From assembly GCF_029635795.1 (NCBI RefSeq), contig NZ_CP114280.1, positions 930,001-994,000 of the forward strand: a DNA stretch of 64,000 nt. The letters run 5' to 3'. Positions 49,292-59,834 of the stretch are shown piece after piece (position 1 is the stretch's first letter; every line of letters starts with the position of its first letter). Under the pieces are notes generated by a model that saw only the letters and a program-made list of their open reading frames with translations, did no database searches and was not told where the DNA came from. A program made the position numbers and the translations under genes. This DNA is from Dickeya lacustris (lineage in GTDB: Bacteria; Pseudomonadota; Gammaproteobacteria; Enterobacterales; Enterobacteriaceae).

Positions 49292-49546
49292 ATGGACAGA
49301 AACAATGAAATTATTCAGACGCACCCGCTCGTCGGCTGGGATATCAGCACTGTTGACAGTTATGACGCCATGATGATCCGCTTGCATTACCTTTCTACAG
49401 CAGATCAAGCTCCAGATGAGGCTCACGTTGACCGGACGCTATGGTTAACGACCGATGTGGCAAAACAGCTCATCTCTATTCTTGAGGCGGGTATTGCCAA
49501 AATTGAATCTAAAGAATGTCATCCTCTTGATTATCTAAAGCATTAA
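49292..49546 (+). CDS. bssS: Biofilm regulator BssS
   Basis: 84 residues, same as E. coli BssS, with TVDSYDAM, RTLWLTTDVAKQLISILEAGIAKIES and VIQTHPLVGWDIS-like N-terminus. It influences biofilm formation and indole/AI-2 signalling in E. coli; mechanism unknown. GGGGGA lies 7 bases before the ATG. Stands between pyrC and yceJ as in E. coli, without dinI or solA. Confidence 0.95.
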   Translation: MDRNNEIIQTHPLVGWDISTVDSYDAMMIRLHYLSTADQAPDEAHVDRTLWLTTDVAKQLISILEAGIAKIESKECHPLDYLKH

Positions 49547-49583
49547 TATTTCAATCTTTCACCACTCTGCATTTTGCTATCCT

Positions 49584-49616
49584 GTATAACACCACTCGAA
49601 AAGGGTGGTGTTATAC
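49584..49616 (+). terminator. Strong hairpin after bssS
   Basis: GTATAACACCAC and GTGGTGTTATAC pair perfectly over 12 positions around a 9-base loop, 37 bp after the stop codon. Little U follows. Confidence 0.7.
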
Positions 49617-49835
49617 CTGCATCTATTAATAGTCAGTTTATTATTTGATAACATTTCAATATAGCCAAATCACTCCCGTTAATATATTTCACGCACTTGA
49701 ATATGACCATCATAAAAACATTCCTTTAGTTAAATCGATATAAGAAATAATTTATATTTATGAAAATTTTGTTGATTTTATGAAGCAGGATGTTTATTTT
49801 TATTTCGGCATTCATCTTCGATAAGGAACTCGATT

Positions 49836-50390
49836 ATGGCCTGGCGTAATACGTCAACTCAATATGGATATATCAGTATTTTACTACATTGGCTTACAGC
49901 TGCGACAGTCTATGGCATGTTTGCTCTTGGCTTATGGATGGTAGCATTAGGTTATTATGACCCTTGGTATCACAAAGCTCCAGATATACATAAAGGCATC
50001 GGCATTTTACTTTTCCTGATACTCTTTTTTCGAGTCATATGGCGCTGGGTTTCTCCGCCCCCGGAAATACTGCCACATTATTCTGTTATAACTCGGATAG
50101 GCGCAACACTCGCACATACATTCCTGTATTTAATTTTATTTAGCATTCTAATCAGCGGTTACTTAATTTCAACTGCCGAAAATCAATCTATCTCAGTTTT
50201 TGGCTGGTTTTCCGTTCCTGCCACAATCAGTGGTATTAAGGATCAGGCCGATATCGCAGGCACGTTGCACTTATATTTTGCCTGGAGTGTCGTCATATTA
50301 TCAATTCTTCACGCGTTAGCAGCATTAAAGCACCATATCATTGATCGTGATAGTACCTTAAAACGGATGTTGGGTCGAAATACTAATTAA
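49836..50390 (+). CDS. yceJ: Cytochrome b561 family protein YceJ
   Basis: 184 residues (E. coli YceJ 188). Four membrane helices with heme-ligand histidines in [13 protein letters not shown] (about 18), DIHKGIGIL (about 52), and two in the last helices ([22 protein letters not shown]). A di-heme quinol-oxidising membrane cytochrome of uncertain physiological role. 26 bp upstream of yceI, and likely its electron-transfer partner by context. Confidence 0.93.
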   Translation: MAWRNTSTQYGYISILLHWLTAATVYGMFALGLWMVALGYYDPWYHKAPDIHKGIGILLFLILFFRVIWRWVSPPPEILPHYSVITRIGATLAHTFLYLILFSILISGYLISTAENQSISVFGWFSVPATISGIKDQADIAGTLHLYFAWSVVILSILHALAALKHHIIDRDSTLKRMLGRNTN

Positions 50391-50416
50391 TCATTAACGG
50401 GTTAAAGGAAAAACCA

Positions 50417-50995
50417 ATGTTAAAGAAAACACTATTGAGCATTACCCTGACTTCATTATTGGCTTTTGCGACTACAGCTCAGGCTGCGGAATATAAAATA
50501 GACAAGGAAGGTCAGCATGCATTTGTTCAGTTTAGAATAAAGCATTTAGGATTCAGCTGGTTATATGGAACGTTCAAGGATTTTGACGGTGTCTTCACCT
50601 TTGATGAAAACAACACCTCAGCAGATAAAGTGAGTGTTACGATTAATACCAATAGTGTAGACACTAACCATGCTGAACGCGATAAGCATATTCGCAGTTC
50701 GGAGTTTTTAAATACTGCCAAATATCCACAGGCAAGCTTTGTCTCTCACGACGTTAAAAAAGAGGGGGATGAGCTAAAAATTACAGGCAGTTTAACATTA
50801 AATGGAGTAACCAAGCCATTAACCTTAGACGCGAAAGCCATTGGGCAGGGCAACGATCCATGGGGAAACTATCGCGCAGGCTTTGAGGCTGAGGGAGAAA
50901 TAAAACTGAAAGATTTTAATATTAACACCGATCTTGGCCCAGCGTCACAAACGGTTGAACTGATTATTTCGGTAGAAGGTATTCGCCAAAAATAA
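50417..50995 (+). CDS. yceI: YceI, periplasmic lipocalin-like isoprenoid-binding protein
   Basis: 192 residues (E. coli 191). A 23-residue signal peptide ends at TAQAAE. The mature YceI domain shows [25 protein letters not shown] and [27 protein letters not shown]. Relatives bind polyisoprenoids such as ubiquinone in a lipocalin barrel. Induced at high pH or by osmotic stress in E. coli. It forms an operon with yceJ. Confidence 0.95.
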   Translation: MLKKTLLSITLTSLLAFATTAQAAEYKIDKEGQHAFVQFRIKHLGFSWLYGTFKDFDGVFTFDENNTSADKVSVTINTNSVDTNHAERDKHIRSSEFLNTAKYPQASFVSHDVKKEGDELKITGSLTLNGVTKPLTLDAKAIGQGNDPWGNYRAGFEAEGEIKLKDFNINTDLGPASQTVELIISVEGIRQK

Positions 50996-51024
50996 TCAGG
51001 CCTGCATGGATTATAAAATAAGTA

Positions 51025-51051
51025 TGGCCCCGGGAAATAAATCCAGGGCCA
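51025..51051. terminator. Bidirectional hairpin between yceI and trhO
   Basis: TGGCCC(C)GG pairs with CC(A)GGGCCA around an AT-rich loop; flanked by AATAATTT on one side, between two convergent stop codons. Confidence 0.7.
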
Positions 51052-51068
51052 GAATAATTTAGAACAGA

Positions 51069-52127
51069 TTACTCCTCCGATGGGGGAATACCTAACGTCA
51101 ACGAGGTGTTTAATACACCTTTTGATTTATTGAATATTTTCATCTTTGCCTCACGCTCTTGACGGCGTTTTCGCTGTTCTTCCAGCGGAAGTCGGGTTTC
51201 CTCCTGGCAGGACACACTACAGCATCCCTCATATTTTTCAGCGCATTTTTGGCACTGAATAAATAATAAGTGGCAGCCCTGATTACGGCAATTTGTATGC
51301 GTATCACAACGATCGCCACATTGATGACAGTGAGCGATCACATCGTTGGACACCCTCTCGCCTAATCGCTCGTCAAAAACAAAATTTTTGCCAATAAATT
51401 TCAGCGGTAAGCCTTTTTCTCTCGCCTGACGGACATATTCAATAATCCCACCCTCGACGTGATAGATGTTGCGAAAGCCATTATGCAACATGTAAGCGCT
51501 GGCCTTCTCGCAACGAATCCCGCCAGTGCAATACATCACAATATTCTTTTCTCGTTTATCCGCCAGCATTTCCAGTGCCATAGGCAATTGCTCACGAAAT
51601 GTGTCTGAGGGAATTTCTATGGCGTTTTCAAAATGCCCGACCTCATATTCATAGTGATTACGCATATCCACAAATACGGTTTGCGGGTCTTCCGCCATCT
51701 GATTCACCTGCTGCGCATTTAGGTATTGCCCAACTTTCGTGGCATCAAACGTTTCATCATCGATGCCATCAGCCACAATGCGTGAGCGAACCTTCATACG
51801 CAGAACCCAAAATGATTTGCCATCATCTTCAAGCGCGATATTCAGACGCACACCATCCAGCGCGGGGTGCGATCGATACAATACTGTGCGGAATGCTGCA
51901 AATTTGCTTGCAGGCACGCTTATCTGCGCATTAATCCCCTCGCTGGCAATATACACACGGCCAAAGACGTTGAGATCGTTCAACGCAATATACAGCGCAT
52001 CACGAAATGCATGGGGATCGCTCAGTTGAACGTATTTATAAAAGGAAACGGTTGTGCGTGGCTCAACCTCAGCGAGCATACGCGCTTTCAATTCCTGATT
52101 GGAAACACGGTTATGTAACACTGGCAT
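51069..52127 (-). CDS. trhO: tRNA uridine(34) hydroxylase TrhO (YceA)
   Basis: 352 residues from the ATG at 52127 (E. coli 350), starting [14 protein letters not shown]. An N-terminal ferredoxin-like domain is followed by a rhodanese domain with the active cysteine in [17 protein letters not shown] near 180, and a cysteine-rich zinc region [14 protein letters not shown]...[16 protein letters not shown]. It hydroxylates U34 of tRNAs using molecular oxygen, the first step of cmo5U/mcmo5U. The longer open frame to 52232 has no homology. Confidence 0.95.
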   Translation of the reverse strand: MPVLHNRVSNQELKARMLAEVEPRTTVSFYKYVQLSDPHAFRDALYIALNDLNVFGRVYIASEGINAQISVPASKFAAFRTVLYRSHPALDGVRLNIALEDDGKSFWVLRMKVRSRIVADGIDDETFDATKVGQYLNAQQVNQMAEDPQTVFVDMRNHYEYEVGHFENAIEIPSDTFREQLPMALEMLADKREKNIVMYCTGGIRCEKASAYMLHNGFRNIYHVEGGIIEYVRQAREKGLPLKFIGKNFVFDERLGERVSNDVIAHCHQCGDRCDTHTNCRNQGCHLLFIQCQKCAEKYEGCCSVSCQEETRLPLEEQRKRRQEREAKMKIFNKSKGVLNTSLTLGIPPSEE

Positions 52128-52287
52128 GGTGTACTGTCCTGTTTTAATGGGGATAAACGGCGTTAATATAGTGTTGAAGTGATGTTGCATATCATACAGG
52201 GTCAGTGGTTGACTGTCAGTGTGCCACCACATTCGACATCGCAGGTGTGTTGCCTGTCAGCAAATACGTAGAGGAGTTGCCATTATT

Positions 52288-53385
52288 ATGAGTATGCTGT
52301 TTAGCCCATTAGCACTGGGAAATCTGACGCTGCCAAATCGAATAATCATTGCACCAATGTGCCAATATGCGGCTGATAACGGTAAAGCGACCGAATGGCA
52401 TATGATGCACCTCGGCACGCTTTCACATTCTGGGGCAGGACTATTAATTGTTGAGGCCACGGCTGTCGTGCCGGAAGGACGGATCTCTCCACACGATCTG
52501 GGGTTGTGGGATGACGAAACGGAACGCGCGTTATTGCCAGTCATTCAGGCGATTCGTAAACACTCAACCATTCCGCTCGGAATACAGCTGGGCCATGCCG
52601 GGCGCAAAGCCTCCACCCGCACCCCCTGGACCGGTCGATCGCACCTTCGGCCCGATCAAGGCGGCTGGCAGACAGTCGCCCCCTCAGCACAGCCTTATCA
52701 TCCAGACGATCTGCCACCTATTGCGCTGAGTCACGCGCAGATCAACGATCTGATTGATGCTTTTGCCGCCTCAGCCCAACGTGCCGATCGACTGGGATTT
52801 GATCTGATAGAGATTCATGCCGCGCATGGCTACTTATTGCACCAGTTCCTTTCACCACTCACAAATATGCGCAGCGATGAGTATGGCGGTTCCCTGTCAA
52901 ACCGATTGCGGCTGCTCAGTGATATCTACCTTGCTGTTCGACAAGCGGTGTCCGCTGATAAAGCCGTGGGCGTGCGTATTTCAGCAACAGATGGTGTCAA
53001 CGGCGGCTGGGATCTCGCACAATCCATTACGCTCGGCAAAATGCTAAAACAGCTAGGCTGCGATTTTATTCACGTATCAAGCGGTGGACTCTCCCCTTTA
53101 CAGCACATTGAACCTGCGCCGAATTATCAAGTGCCGTTTGCCAGAGCAATACGACAAGAAACCGGACTCACCACCATCGCTGTCGGGCTGATCACCGAAC
53201 CAGAACAGGCCGAAGCCATTGTCGCTACCGGCGATGCTGATGCCGCAGCCCTTGCTCGCGCTATCTTATTTAACCCGAGATGGCCTTGGCATGCGGCTGT
53301 AAAACTGAACGCACATGTCAATGTCCCACCACAATTTTGGCGTAGCGAACCACACTATGTTCGAGGACTGTTCGAGCAACCATGA
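52288..53385 (+). CDS. Old yellow enzyme family NADH:flavin oxidoreductase, YqjM/NamA-like
   Basis: 365 residues from the ATG at 52288. FMN-dependent TIM barrel: APMCQY with the flavin-tuning Cys25 typical of the YqjM class, QLGHAGRKAS, the substrate-binding IHAAHGYLLHQFLSPLTNMRSDEYGGS, and the phosphate-binding VGLITEPEQAE...ALARAILFNPRW. Relatives reduce activated double bonds of enones and nitro compounds with NADPH. Physiological substrate unknown. GAGGAG lies 11 bases upstream. Divergent from trhO; not at this place in E. coli. Confidence 0.9.
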   Translation: MSMLFSPLALGNLTLPNRIIIAPMCQYAADNGKATEWHMMHLGTLSHSGAGLLIVEATAVVPEGRISPHDLGLWDDETERALLPVIQAIRKHSTIPLGIQLGHAGRKASTRTPWTGRSHLRPDQGGWQTVAPSAQPYHPDDLPPIALSHAQINDLIDAFAASAQRADRLGFDLIEIHAAHGYLLHQFLSPLTNMRSDEYGGSLSNRLRLLSDIYLAVRQAVSADKAVGVRISATDGVNGGWDLAQSITLGKMLKQLGCDFIHVSSGGLSPLQHIEPAPNYQVPFARAIRQETGLTTIAVGLITEPEQAEAIVATGDADAAALARAILFNPRWPWHAAVKLNAHVNVPPQFWRSEPHYVRGLFEQP

Positions 53386-53391
53386 GGCAGG

Positions 53392-53413
53392 CTCCTCGCA
53401 TCAAGGCGAGGAG
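53392..53413 (+). terminator. Hairpin after the old-yellow enzyme gene
   Basis: CTCCTCGC-ATCAAG-GCGAGGAG, 8 perfect pairs, begins 6 bp after the stop codon; no U-run. Confidence 0.6.
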
Positions 53414-53607
53414 TGCGTTATCACAAATGTCATCAAAGGTTAAAAACCTGACACAGCAAGTGCTATTATAAATACGACGTTGAATTTACGAGCAAAATAG
53501 CGCTTGTATAACATCCCTGATAACGTTTCTTCAGGCTATAGATTTAAAAAACCCTGGCTATCCCGTTAACTCTCGGCACATTAGTGCCTTTTTTTGATAC
53601 TGAGGCC

Positions 53608-54534
53608 ATGACACAGATACCCTCGTTTAATCGCTCACTCTTACACCCCCGCTATTGGGCCACATGGGCTGGCGTTGCTTTGCTTTACCTGCTCGTTCTG
53701 TTGCCTTATCCGCTCATTTACCGTATTGGGACGGGGCTTGGCCGTCTCTCCATGCGAGTATTAAAACGCCGTGTTGCAATCGCACACCGTAATTTGCAGC
53801 TCTGTTTCCCTGATATGTCGGAGCAGGAGCGTACACAACAGGTTATCAAGAATTTTGAGTCTGTCGGTATGGGCATCATGGAAACGGGCATGGCCTGGTT
53901 TTGGCCGGACTGGCGGGTTGCGCGTTGGTTTAGCATCAGTGGTATTGAACACATGTTGCCGCTCAGAGAGCAAAAACGCGGTATTCTTTTGATTGGCTTG
54001 CATTTTCTCACCCTTGAGCTGGGTGCGCGTATTTTTGGCATGCAGAACGCTGGTATTGGTGTCTATCGCCCGAATGACAATAAATTACTCGACTGGCTGC
54101 AAACCTGGGGCCGTATGCGTTCGAATAAATCCATGCTCGATCGAAAAGATCTAAAAGGGATGATTCGGGCCCTGAAACAGGGGGAAATCATTTGGTACGC
54201 CCCCGATCATGACTATGGTCCACGCAGCAGCGTTTTCGTACCGCTGTTTGGTGTCGAAAAAACCGCAACGACCGTGGGAAGTTATATGCTCGCCCGCGCG
54301 GCAAAACCGGCTATCGTGCCATTTGTACCGCGCCGCCTGCCTGATGCTAAAGGGTATGAATTGATCATTCGTCCGGCACATCTGGAGATCCCGCTTGATA
54401 GCGAAGAGATAACCGCAGCCTGGATGAACAAGCTGGTTGAGGAGAATATTTTACTCGCCCCAGAGCAATACATGTGGCTCCATCGGCGCTTTAAAACCAG
54501 ACCAGAAGGTGAGCCATCCTTATATACTCACTGA
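53608..54534 (+). CDS. lpxL: Lipid A biosynthesis lauroyl acyltransferase LpxL
   Basis: 308 residues from the ATG at 53608 (E. coli 306), starting [17 protein letters not shown]. One N-terminal membrane helix (20-38), then the acyltransferase HX4E motif [12 protein letters not shown] and [28 protein letters not shown]. It adds laurate to Kdo2-lipid IVA at the inner membrane, with acyl-ACP as donor. A GTG at 53584 would add eight residues but lacks homology. The GAGG at -6 is rather close to the ATG. Confidence 0.94.
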   Translation: MTQIPSFNRSLLHPRYWATWAGVALLYLLVLLPYPLIYRIGTGLGRLSMRVLKRRVAIAHRNLQLCFPDMSEQERTQQVIKNFESVGMGIMETGMAWFWPDWRVARWFSISGIEHMLPLREQKRGILLIGLHFLTLELGARIFGMQNAGIGVYRPNDNKLLDWLQTWGRMRSNKSMLDRKDLKGMIRALKQGEIIWYAPDHDYGPRSSVFVPLFGVEKTATTVGSYMLARAAKPAIVPFVPRRLPDAKGYELIIRPAHLEIPLDSEEITAAWMNKLVEENILLAPEQYMWLHRRFKTRPEGEPSLYTH

Positions 54535-54660
54535 TGATGCGTTTCCCTCTTTCGTTTGTTGCGATAACGGCTATCTCGCCTTATTGCGCACTCTCCCCTA
54601 AAGGGACAGTTTAAAGCCAACAACAATCATCTCTCCCGGGGAAGTGGTTTAACGCTGACA

Positions 54661-54691
54661 AAAAAAGCAACGGTAAAACCGTTGCTTTTTT
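54661..54691. terminator. Bidirectional Rho-independent terminator between lpxL and opgH
   Basis: AAAAAAGCAACGGT-AAA-ACCGTTGCTTTTTT is symmetric with A and T tracts on both sides, so it ends both convergent genes. Confidence 0.93.
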
Positions 54692-54709
54692 ATATAGCGA
54701 ACTGATTGA

Positions 54710-57265
54710 TCAGCTGTTCTTGATGATAGGCTCGGCTAACGGCTGATAAGCATCATGCCAGTTTTGATAGCGCTCCGGCTGACTCCACAAACGATTATGT
54801 AAGCGAGCCAGTGTTACCGGATCACTGAGCAATGCCAGACGCAACGCACCATCAACCTCATGAGGCTTGCGCGCTAATGCTTCACTCACACGCTGTTCAC
54901 GCATCTCTTCGATAGGCTGACTAAAACCGTGACGAGCGGTAGCCATCGCACTACTCAACGCATTAATGGAAGGATCAAACACCGCATGCATAAAACCGTG
55001 CTCCAGTTTACGCTCGCGGTTGCGGCGGAAATATTCATCCGTCGCCACCAATTCACGCGGTGGATCTGATTCTTCTGGAATAAGCAGTAATTGATTGCGT
55101 TTACAGGCTAACCCGACATTCGCACGGCTCGACAGCACAGAGACCAACGGCGAGAGAATCAGCGAGAAGACAATCGGTGCCAGCCACCACAAGAAACGCA
55201 GATCAAGCCATGCCATACCGATTGCCCACACTAACCCAAGCAACAGTTGCGATCCATGGCGAGCAAACGCCTCACTCCAGGGCGTGGCATCGTCGTCACG
55301 CTGGGGAGATTTCCACTGCACTGACCAGCCGAGGAATGCACTCACAACAAAGACGGTGTGAAACAGCATACGCACCGGAGCCAACAGTACGGAAAAGAGC
55401 ATTTCTATCAGCAACGAGACAAACAGCCTTAACGTGCCGCCATAGGCTTTTGCCCCCTTCGCACACACCAGAATGACGCTCAACAGTTTCGGCAAGAACA
55501 GCAACACTAATGTCGTCGAGAACAGGGCTATTGCCAATTCTGGACGCCACTGCGGCCACACCGGGAAAAGCTGACGTGGCTGTAAGAAGTATTGTGGCTC
55601 CATCAAGGTATGGACAACCTGCAATGCGGTAGACAGCGCCAGGAACATAAACCAGAGCGGCGCAGACAGATAGGACATCACGCCCGTCAGGAATACCGCA
55701 CGATGTACCGGATGCATCCCTTTGACTAAAAACAACCGGAAATTCATCAAGTTGCCATGACACCAACGGCGATCGCGCTTCAACTCATCAAGCAAGTTGG
55801 GCGGTAATTCCTCATAGCTTCCCGGCAGATCATAAGCAATCCATACACCCCATCCCGCACGACGCATTAATGCGGCTTCAACAAAGTCATGCGAAAGAAT
55901 CGAACCAGCAAATGAGCCTTCACCCGGTAATGGCGCCAATGCACAATGCTCGATAAACGGTTTTACGCGAATGATTGCATTATGCCCCCAGTAATGGGAC
56001 TCACCCAATTGCCAAAAATGCAAACCGGCGGTGAACAGCGGGCCATACACCCGAGTGGCAAACTGCTGGCAACGCGCATACAGCGTATCCATTCCTGACG
56101 CCCTTGGCGCAGACTGGATAATACCGGCATTCGGATTTGCCTCCATTAACCTCACCAACGAGGTCAGGCAATCACCACTCATTACGCTATCGGCGTCTAA
56201 CACCACCATATAGCTGTATTGGCTACCCCAACGGCGACAAAAATCATCAATGTTGCCACTTTTGCGTTTTACGCGACGACGACGGCGGCGATAGAAAATA
56301 CGGCCAGCGCCATCGACCTCACGGCACAGATCCATCCACGCCTTCTGTTCAGCAACGCAAATATCGGGATCGTTACTGTCGCTTAGGACGTAAATATCAA
56401 AGTGACTCAATTGCCCCGTAGCAGCAACTGACTCATAGGTTGCACGTAATCCGGCAAAAACACGCTCCACGTCCTCATTACAGATTGGCATGATGAGCGC
56501 AGTACGATGAGCGGGATTGAGTGGCTCATTACCCACGGTTGTCGATGAGATACTGTACTTATCTTTGCCAATCAGTAATTGCAAAAATCCCATCAGTGCC
56601 GTCCAAAAACCGGCGGACACCCAACAGAACAGCACAGCAAACAGGATGAGTATGCCGCTTTGCAACACATACGGCAGTAGCTGCATCAACGTACGCCATA
56701 CATCCTGATGTACCATGGCAAAAGGATCAATTAACGCCCATCCCTGATAAGGGAGTATGGTTTTCATATACCAGGTTGCAATAGCCGTCTGGAAAAGCGT
56801 TAACACCAACAGAATATAGCGACGCAATGTTCCCACTTTACGCCAGCGATTTTCCGCTTCGTTTTCTTCTGCCGTCTTATACTGATGACGGAGAGGTTTC
56901 GCTCTGCCTTTGACACTATCCCACCAACGCGCCATCGGGTTAGTCTGCCAGGCGTCAGGGAACATCGACGCACGAACAATCTTCGGCATCGCCTGTAATG
57001 CAGTGCGCCCTTCACGATCTTTACCGAGCTGTTTACCGCCATTGAGCCCCTCTTTCCACGCCAGTTCCAGACGACGCTGAACCGAAACTAATGGCACATC
57101 ATCCGGTGAGCGCATTGATACAGCGGCGCTGTCATCAGACAGTGATTGGTGTAAAGAAGAGACGTTCGGAGATTGCGACAGCATCTCGCTTAGGCCCTCT
57201 GCCTGACCAGCAGGCAGAGGTAATTTCTCGATATAATCGAGAGAAGAAGGAGTTGACTTATTCAT
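54710..57265 (-). CDS. opgH: Osmoregulated periplasmic glucan glucosyltransferase OpgH
   Basis: 851 residues (E. coli 847). A cytoplasmic N-terminus is followed by two membrane helices, a family-2 glycosyltransferase domain ([36 protein letters not shown] as the R/QxxRW-type motif) and about six C-terminal helices. It polymerises glucose from UDP-glucose, with acyl carrier protein as cofactor in E. coli, into periplasmic glucans needed for osmotic adaptation and plant virulence. It overlaps opgG by 8 bp. No opgC lies next to it. Confidence 0.96.
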   Translation of the reverse strand: MNKSTPSSLDYIEKLPLPAGQAEGLSEMLSQSPNVSSLHQSLSDDSAAVSMRSPDDVPLVSVQRRLELAWKEGLNGGKQLGKDREGRTALQAMPKIVRASMFPDAWQTNPMARWWDSVKGRAKPLRHQYKTAEENEAENRWRKVGTLRRYILLVLTLFQTAIATWYMKTILPYQGWALIDPFAMVHQDVWRTLMQLLPYVLQSGILILFAVLFCWVSAGFWTALMGFLQLLIGKDKYSISSTTVGNEPLNPAHRTALIMPICNEDVERVFAGLRATYESVAATGQLSHFDIYVLSDSNDPDICVAEQKAWMDLCREVDGAGRIFYRRRRRRVKRKSGNIDDFCRRWGSQYSYMVVLDADSVMSGDCLTSLVRLMEANPNAGIIQSAPRASGMDTLYARCQQFATRVYGPLFTAGLHFWQLGESHYWGHNAIIRVKPFIEHCALAPLPGEGSFAGSILSHDFVEAALMRRAGWGVWIAYDLPGSYEELPPNLLDELKRDRRWCHGNLMNFRLFLVKGMHPVHRAVFLTGVMSYLSAPLWFMFLALSTALQVVHTLMEPQYFLQPRQLFPVWPQWRPELAIALFSTTLVLLFLPKLLSVILVCAKGAKAYGGTLRLFVSLLIEMLFSVLLAPVRMLFHTVFVVSAFLGWSVQWKSPQRDDDATPWSEAFARHGSQLLLGLVWAIGMAWLDLRFLWWLAPIVFSLILSPLVSVLSSRANVGLACKRNQLLLIPEESDPPRELVATDEYFRRNRERKLEHGFMHAVFDPSINALSSAMATARHGFSQPIEEMREQRVSEALARKPHEVDGALRLALLSDPVTLARLHNRLWSQPERYQNWHDAYQPLAEPIIKNS

Positions 57266-58826
57266 TAGCAGGCAACTGATAGCTCCAGGTTTCAGTCAAT
57301 GTGGTTTCACCATTGACCAATGCCGCTCGCATTTCCGTCGGTTGCTTGTTGTCTTTCACCTTCATACGCAGTGTCAGACGCCAACCATGAGTGACCGGAT
57401 TATAGCGAACACTGTTTTCCACAATTTCACCGTTGTCACCAATACTGACTTGTGACGCAACCGGCGTATTCGGATCCAGACTCTTCATGTTTTCGCCGAC
57501 AAAATCGACCAGAAAAGCTGTCGTCCCGTCTGGCTGACGAATCAGGTTAGATTGCTTCACATCACCGGTAGAACGCATCGTCTTCATGACATATGCCAGT
57601 TCTTGTGAATGCAGCGCTTCTTCGTCTTTAGTGAAGTGCAAACGGTATTTAACCTCCAGTGGCTGGCCTTTTTCAGGCAATGTATCTGGAGTCCAGAATG
57701 CAACGATATTATCGTTAGTCTCATCCGCCGTCGGAATTTCTACCAGCTCAACGCGACCTTTGCCCCACTCACCTTTGGTTTCAACCCAACCACTGGGGCG
57801 CAGATCGTAGCGGTCATCCAGATCCTCATAGCCAGAGAAATCACGACCTCGTTGTAATAACCCAAACCCTTTAGGGTTTTCAATGGTATATGTGCTTACC
57901 GACAAATGTTTCGGATTATTCAACGGCCGCCAAATCCACTCGCCGTTACCGGCGTGGATAGATAAACCATTTGAATCATGCAGTGCTGAACGATAATTCA
58001 GGGTTGGTGACGGTTGACTCGGGCCGAACAGGAACATACTGGTTAACGGCGCTACGCCAAGTTTACCGACTTTGTCACGCAGGTAAACTTTAGCTTCCAC
58101 ATCCACCATGCTGTCACTACCGGGATAGACGACAAACCGGTAAGCACCGACGGAACGCGGCGAGTCAAGCAACGCATAAATAACCAGATGCTTGTCTTCA
58201 GGCTTTGGATGTTCTATCCAGAATTCACGAAAACGCGGGAACTCTTCGCCCGATGGCAAGGCCGTATCAATCGCCAGACCTCGTGCAGAAAGGCCGTATA
58301 CCTGCCCTTTTCCGACGACACGGAAATAGCTGGCGCCCAGCATACTGAGGATTTCATCGTTCTTATCCGCTTTATTCACCGGATACAGAACCCTGAAGCC
58401 TGCAAACCCTAAATCTTTTACAGTCGCTTCGTCATGATTGACGGTACCGAAGTCAAAATAATCTGTCGAATATTTGATTTCATTGACGTCTGTCGCCGTC
58501 ACCTCATTGATTTTGACCGGAACGTCAAAATACATACCTTGATGATAGAATTGCAGTTTGAAAGGCGTCTGGTCTGCATTCCAGTAGGATTTGTCCTGGT
58601 TGAAGCGAATCTGCTGATAATCAGCGAATTTCATATCGCGGAATTGAGCAGGTAAATTACTTTTTGGCGCTTCATAGCCTTTTTCGGCAAGCTTTTCCGC
58701 TTTTTGCGCAACATCATCAATAGAAAAAGCCCAAGCGTGCAATGACGTCAGCGACAACATAACTGCGGCTGATATCCAACGAAGCGATACACTACGTGGC
58801 TTAACCTTAAATTTATTAACCAGCAC
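57258..58826 (-). CDS. opgG: Glucan biosynthesis protein OpgG
   Basis: 522 residues from a GTG at 58826, just after GGGGGAG (E. coli 511). The signal peptide ends HAWA-FSIDD at residue 33; the basic start [12 protein letters not shown] is longer than in E. coli. The mature protein is a periplasmic beta-sandwich enzyme that processes or branches the glucan backbone ([46 protein letters not shown]). The GTG-ribosome spacing is short; the open frame continues to 58928, so the exact start is uncertain. Confidence 0.93.
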   Translation of the reverse strand: MLVNKFKVKPRSVSLRWISAAVMLSLTSLHAWAFSIDDVAQKAEKLAEKGYEAPKSNLPAQFRDMKFADYQQIRFNQDKSYWNADQTPFKLQFYHQGMYFDVPVKINEVTATDVNEIKYSTDYFDFGTVNHDEATVKDLGFAGFRVLYPVNKADKNDEILSMLGASYFRVVGKGQVYGLSARGLAIDTALPSGEEFPRFREFWIEHPKPEDKHLVIYALLDSPRSVGAYRFVVYPGSDSMVDVEAKVYLRDKVGKLGVAPLTSMFLFGPSQPSPTLNYRSALHDSNGLSIHAGNGEWIWRPLNNPKHLSVSTYTIENPKGFGLLQRGRDFSGYEDLDDRYDLRPSGWVETKGEWGKGRVELVEIPTADETNDNIVAFWTPDTLPEKGQPLEVKYRLHFTKDEEALHSQELAYVMKTMRSTGDVKQSNLIRQPDGTTAFLVDFVGENMKSLDPNTPVASQVSIGDNGEIVENSVRYNPVTHGWRLTLRMKVKDNKQPTEMRAALVNGETTLTETWSYQLPANE

Positions 58827-59230
58827 ATCTCCCCCTGTATGTGTGCCTAAATCAACTAAAACCCATATTAAAGGATAAGTTAGCTTTCCGACAACTTGAG
58901 AAAAGAATGCGTCATCATAAGAGCTCATCGTTTAAACAACATTCTCCACACTCCGGTGGCAAACGTTTTTTCAAAGTCACCATTACCACACGCCTCACGC
59001 GATAAAAAAACCCATACAGGCCATGGTAATATGGCGCTAAATTCTCCTCTCACCCGATGAGCGTGGCAAGAAACTTCTGTCAGCCGCAGTGTGCTATTGG
59101 CTTTTTATGGAGAGCTTGCCGCAATTTTTTTACCTACTGCCATTAAATATCAACATTTCCTTAACCCTATCCCGTAGTTAAGGTAGTATTCCTGCGCCCA
59201 ACTTATTCCCGACCACGTAAAAAACGCTTT
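58827..59230. other. Intergenic space between opgG and the DUF2946 gene
   Basis: 404 bases between divergent genes; must contain both promoters. In E. coli opgC is divergent from opgGH here, but no trace of it is seen. No clear operator or hairpin was recognised. Confidence 0.5.
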
Positions 59231-59692
59231 ATGTCTTTGTTTGAACTAAGACAATCACGTTTTGCGGCCTGGATTGGAATTTTAGCGCTTGTTGCTATTT
59301 TTCTCGCGCCGCCAATTTCGCAATCACTGCGAACGACTCACCACGTTCAAACACCGGCCTATAGCGATGAAACACGTGTTGCCGCACATTCGCATAAAAG
59401 CTCGCCAGAGCACCCTGCTCACGCCTTTGCAGCAATAGAGCACGTCCCGCAAACCGTAACGCATGACCATTCGAGCAATATGGCAATGGATCACAGCGCA
59501 TGCGGGTATTGCCTCTTGCTCTCTTATCTGCCGATATTAGTCATCGTCGGCGCACTGTCTCCTGTCGCCGTTTCATTGAGGCAATACAGTTGCAAGGGTT
59601 GCGTGTACCGCCCCGTCTACGATGATATTTGGCATATTTTCCCCGAACCCCGAGCGCCCCCTCTGACACCGGTTTTCATTAACACACGATGA
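59231..59692 (+). CDS. DUF2946 family protein
   Basis: 153 residues. One membrane helix near the N-terminus (about 12-30), a His-rich periplasmic stretch with several HxH and HDH clusters (52-93), then DHSACGYCLLLSYLPILV with a CxxC pair and a second helix, as in the DUF2946 family. Members usually sit beside TonB-dependent copper receptors or PepSY proteins, and a role in metal, probably copper, handling is inferred. The ribosome site is weak. The PepSY gene follows 142 bp on. Confidence 0.8.
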   Translation: MSLFELRQSRFAAWIGILALVAIFLAPPISQSLRTTHHVQTPAYSDETRVAAHSHKSSPEHPAHAFAAIEHVPQTVTHDHSSNMAMDHSACGYCLLLSYLPILVIVGALSPVAVSLRQYSCKGCVYRPVYDDIWHIFPEPRAPPLTPVFINTR

Positions 59693-59834
59693 GGCATCGC
59701 CACCACTGACACACGCGAGTGTTGCCGGGAGCCCTTTTGCTCTCGCCCTTTTGCCTATCGTGTTTTATCTCTCAAACCACTATCGACGCGGTTTCGATAG
59801 TTAACGTACTCACTCTGCCTTCAGCGGGGATTCT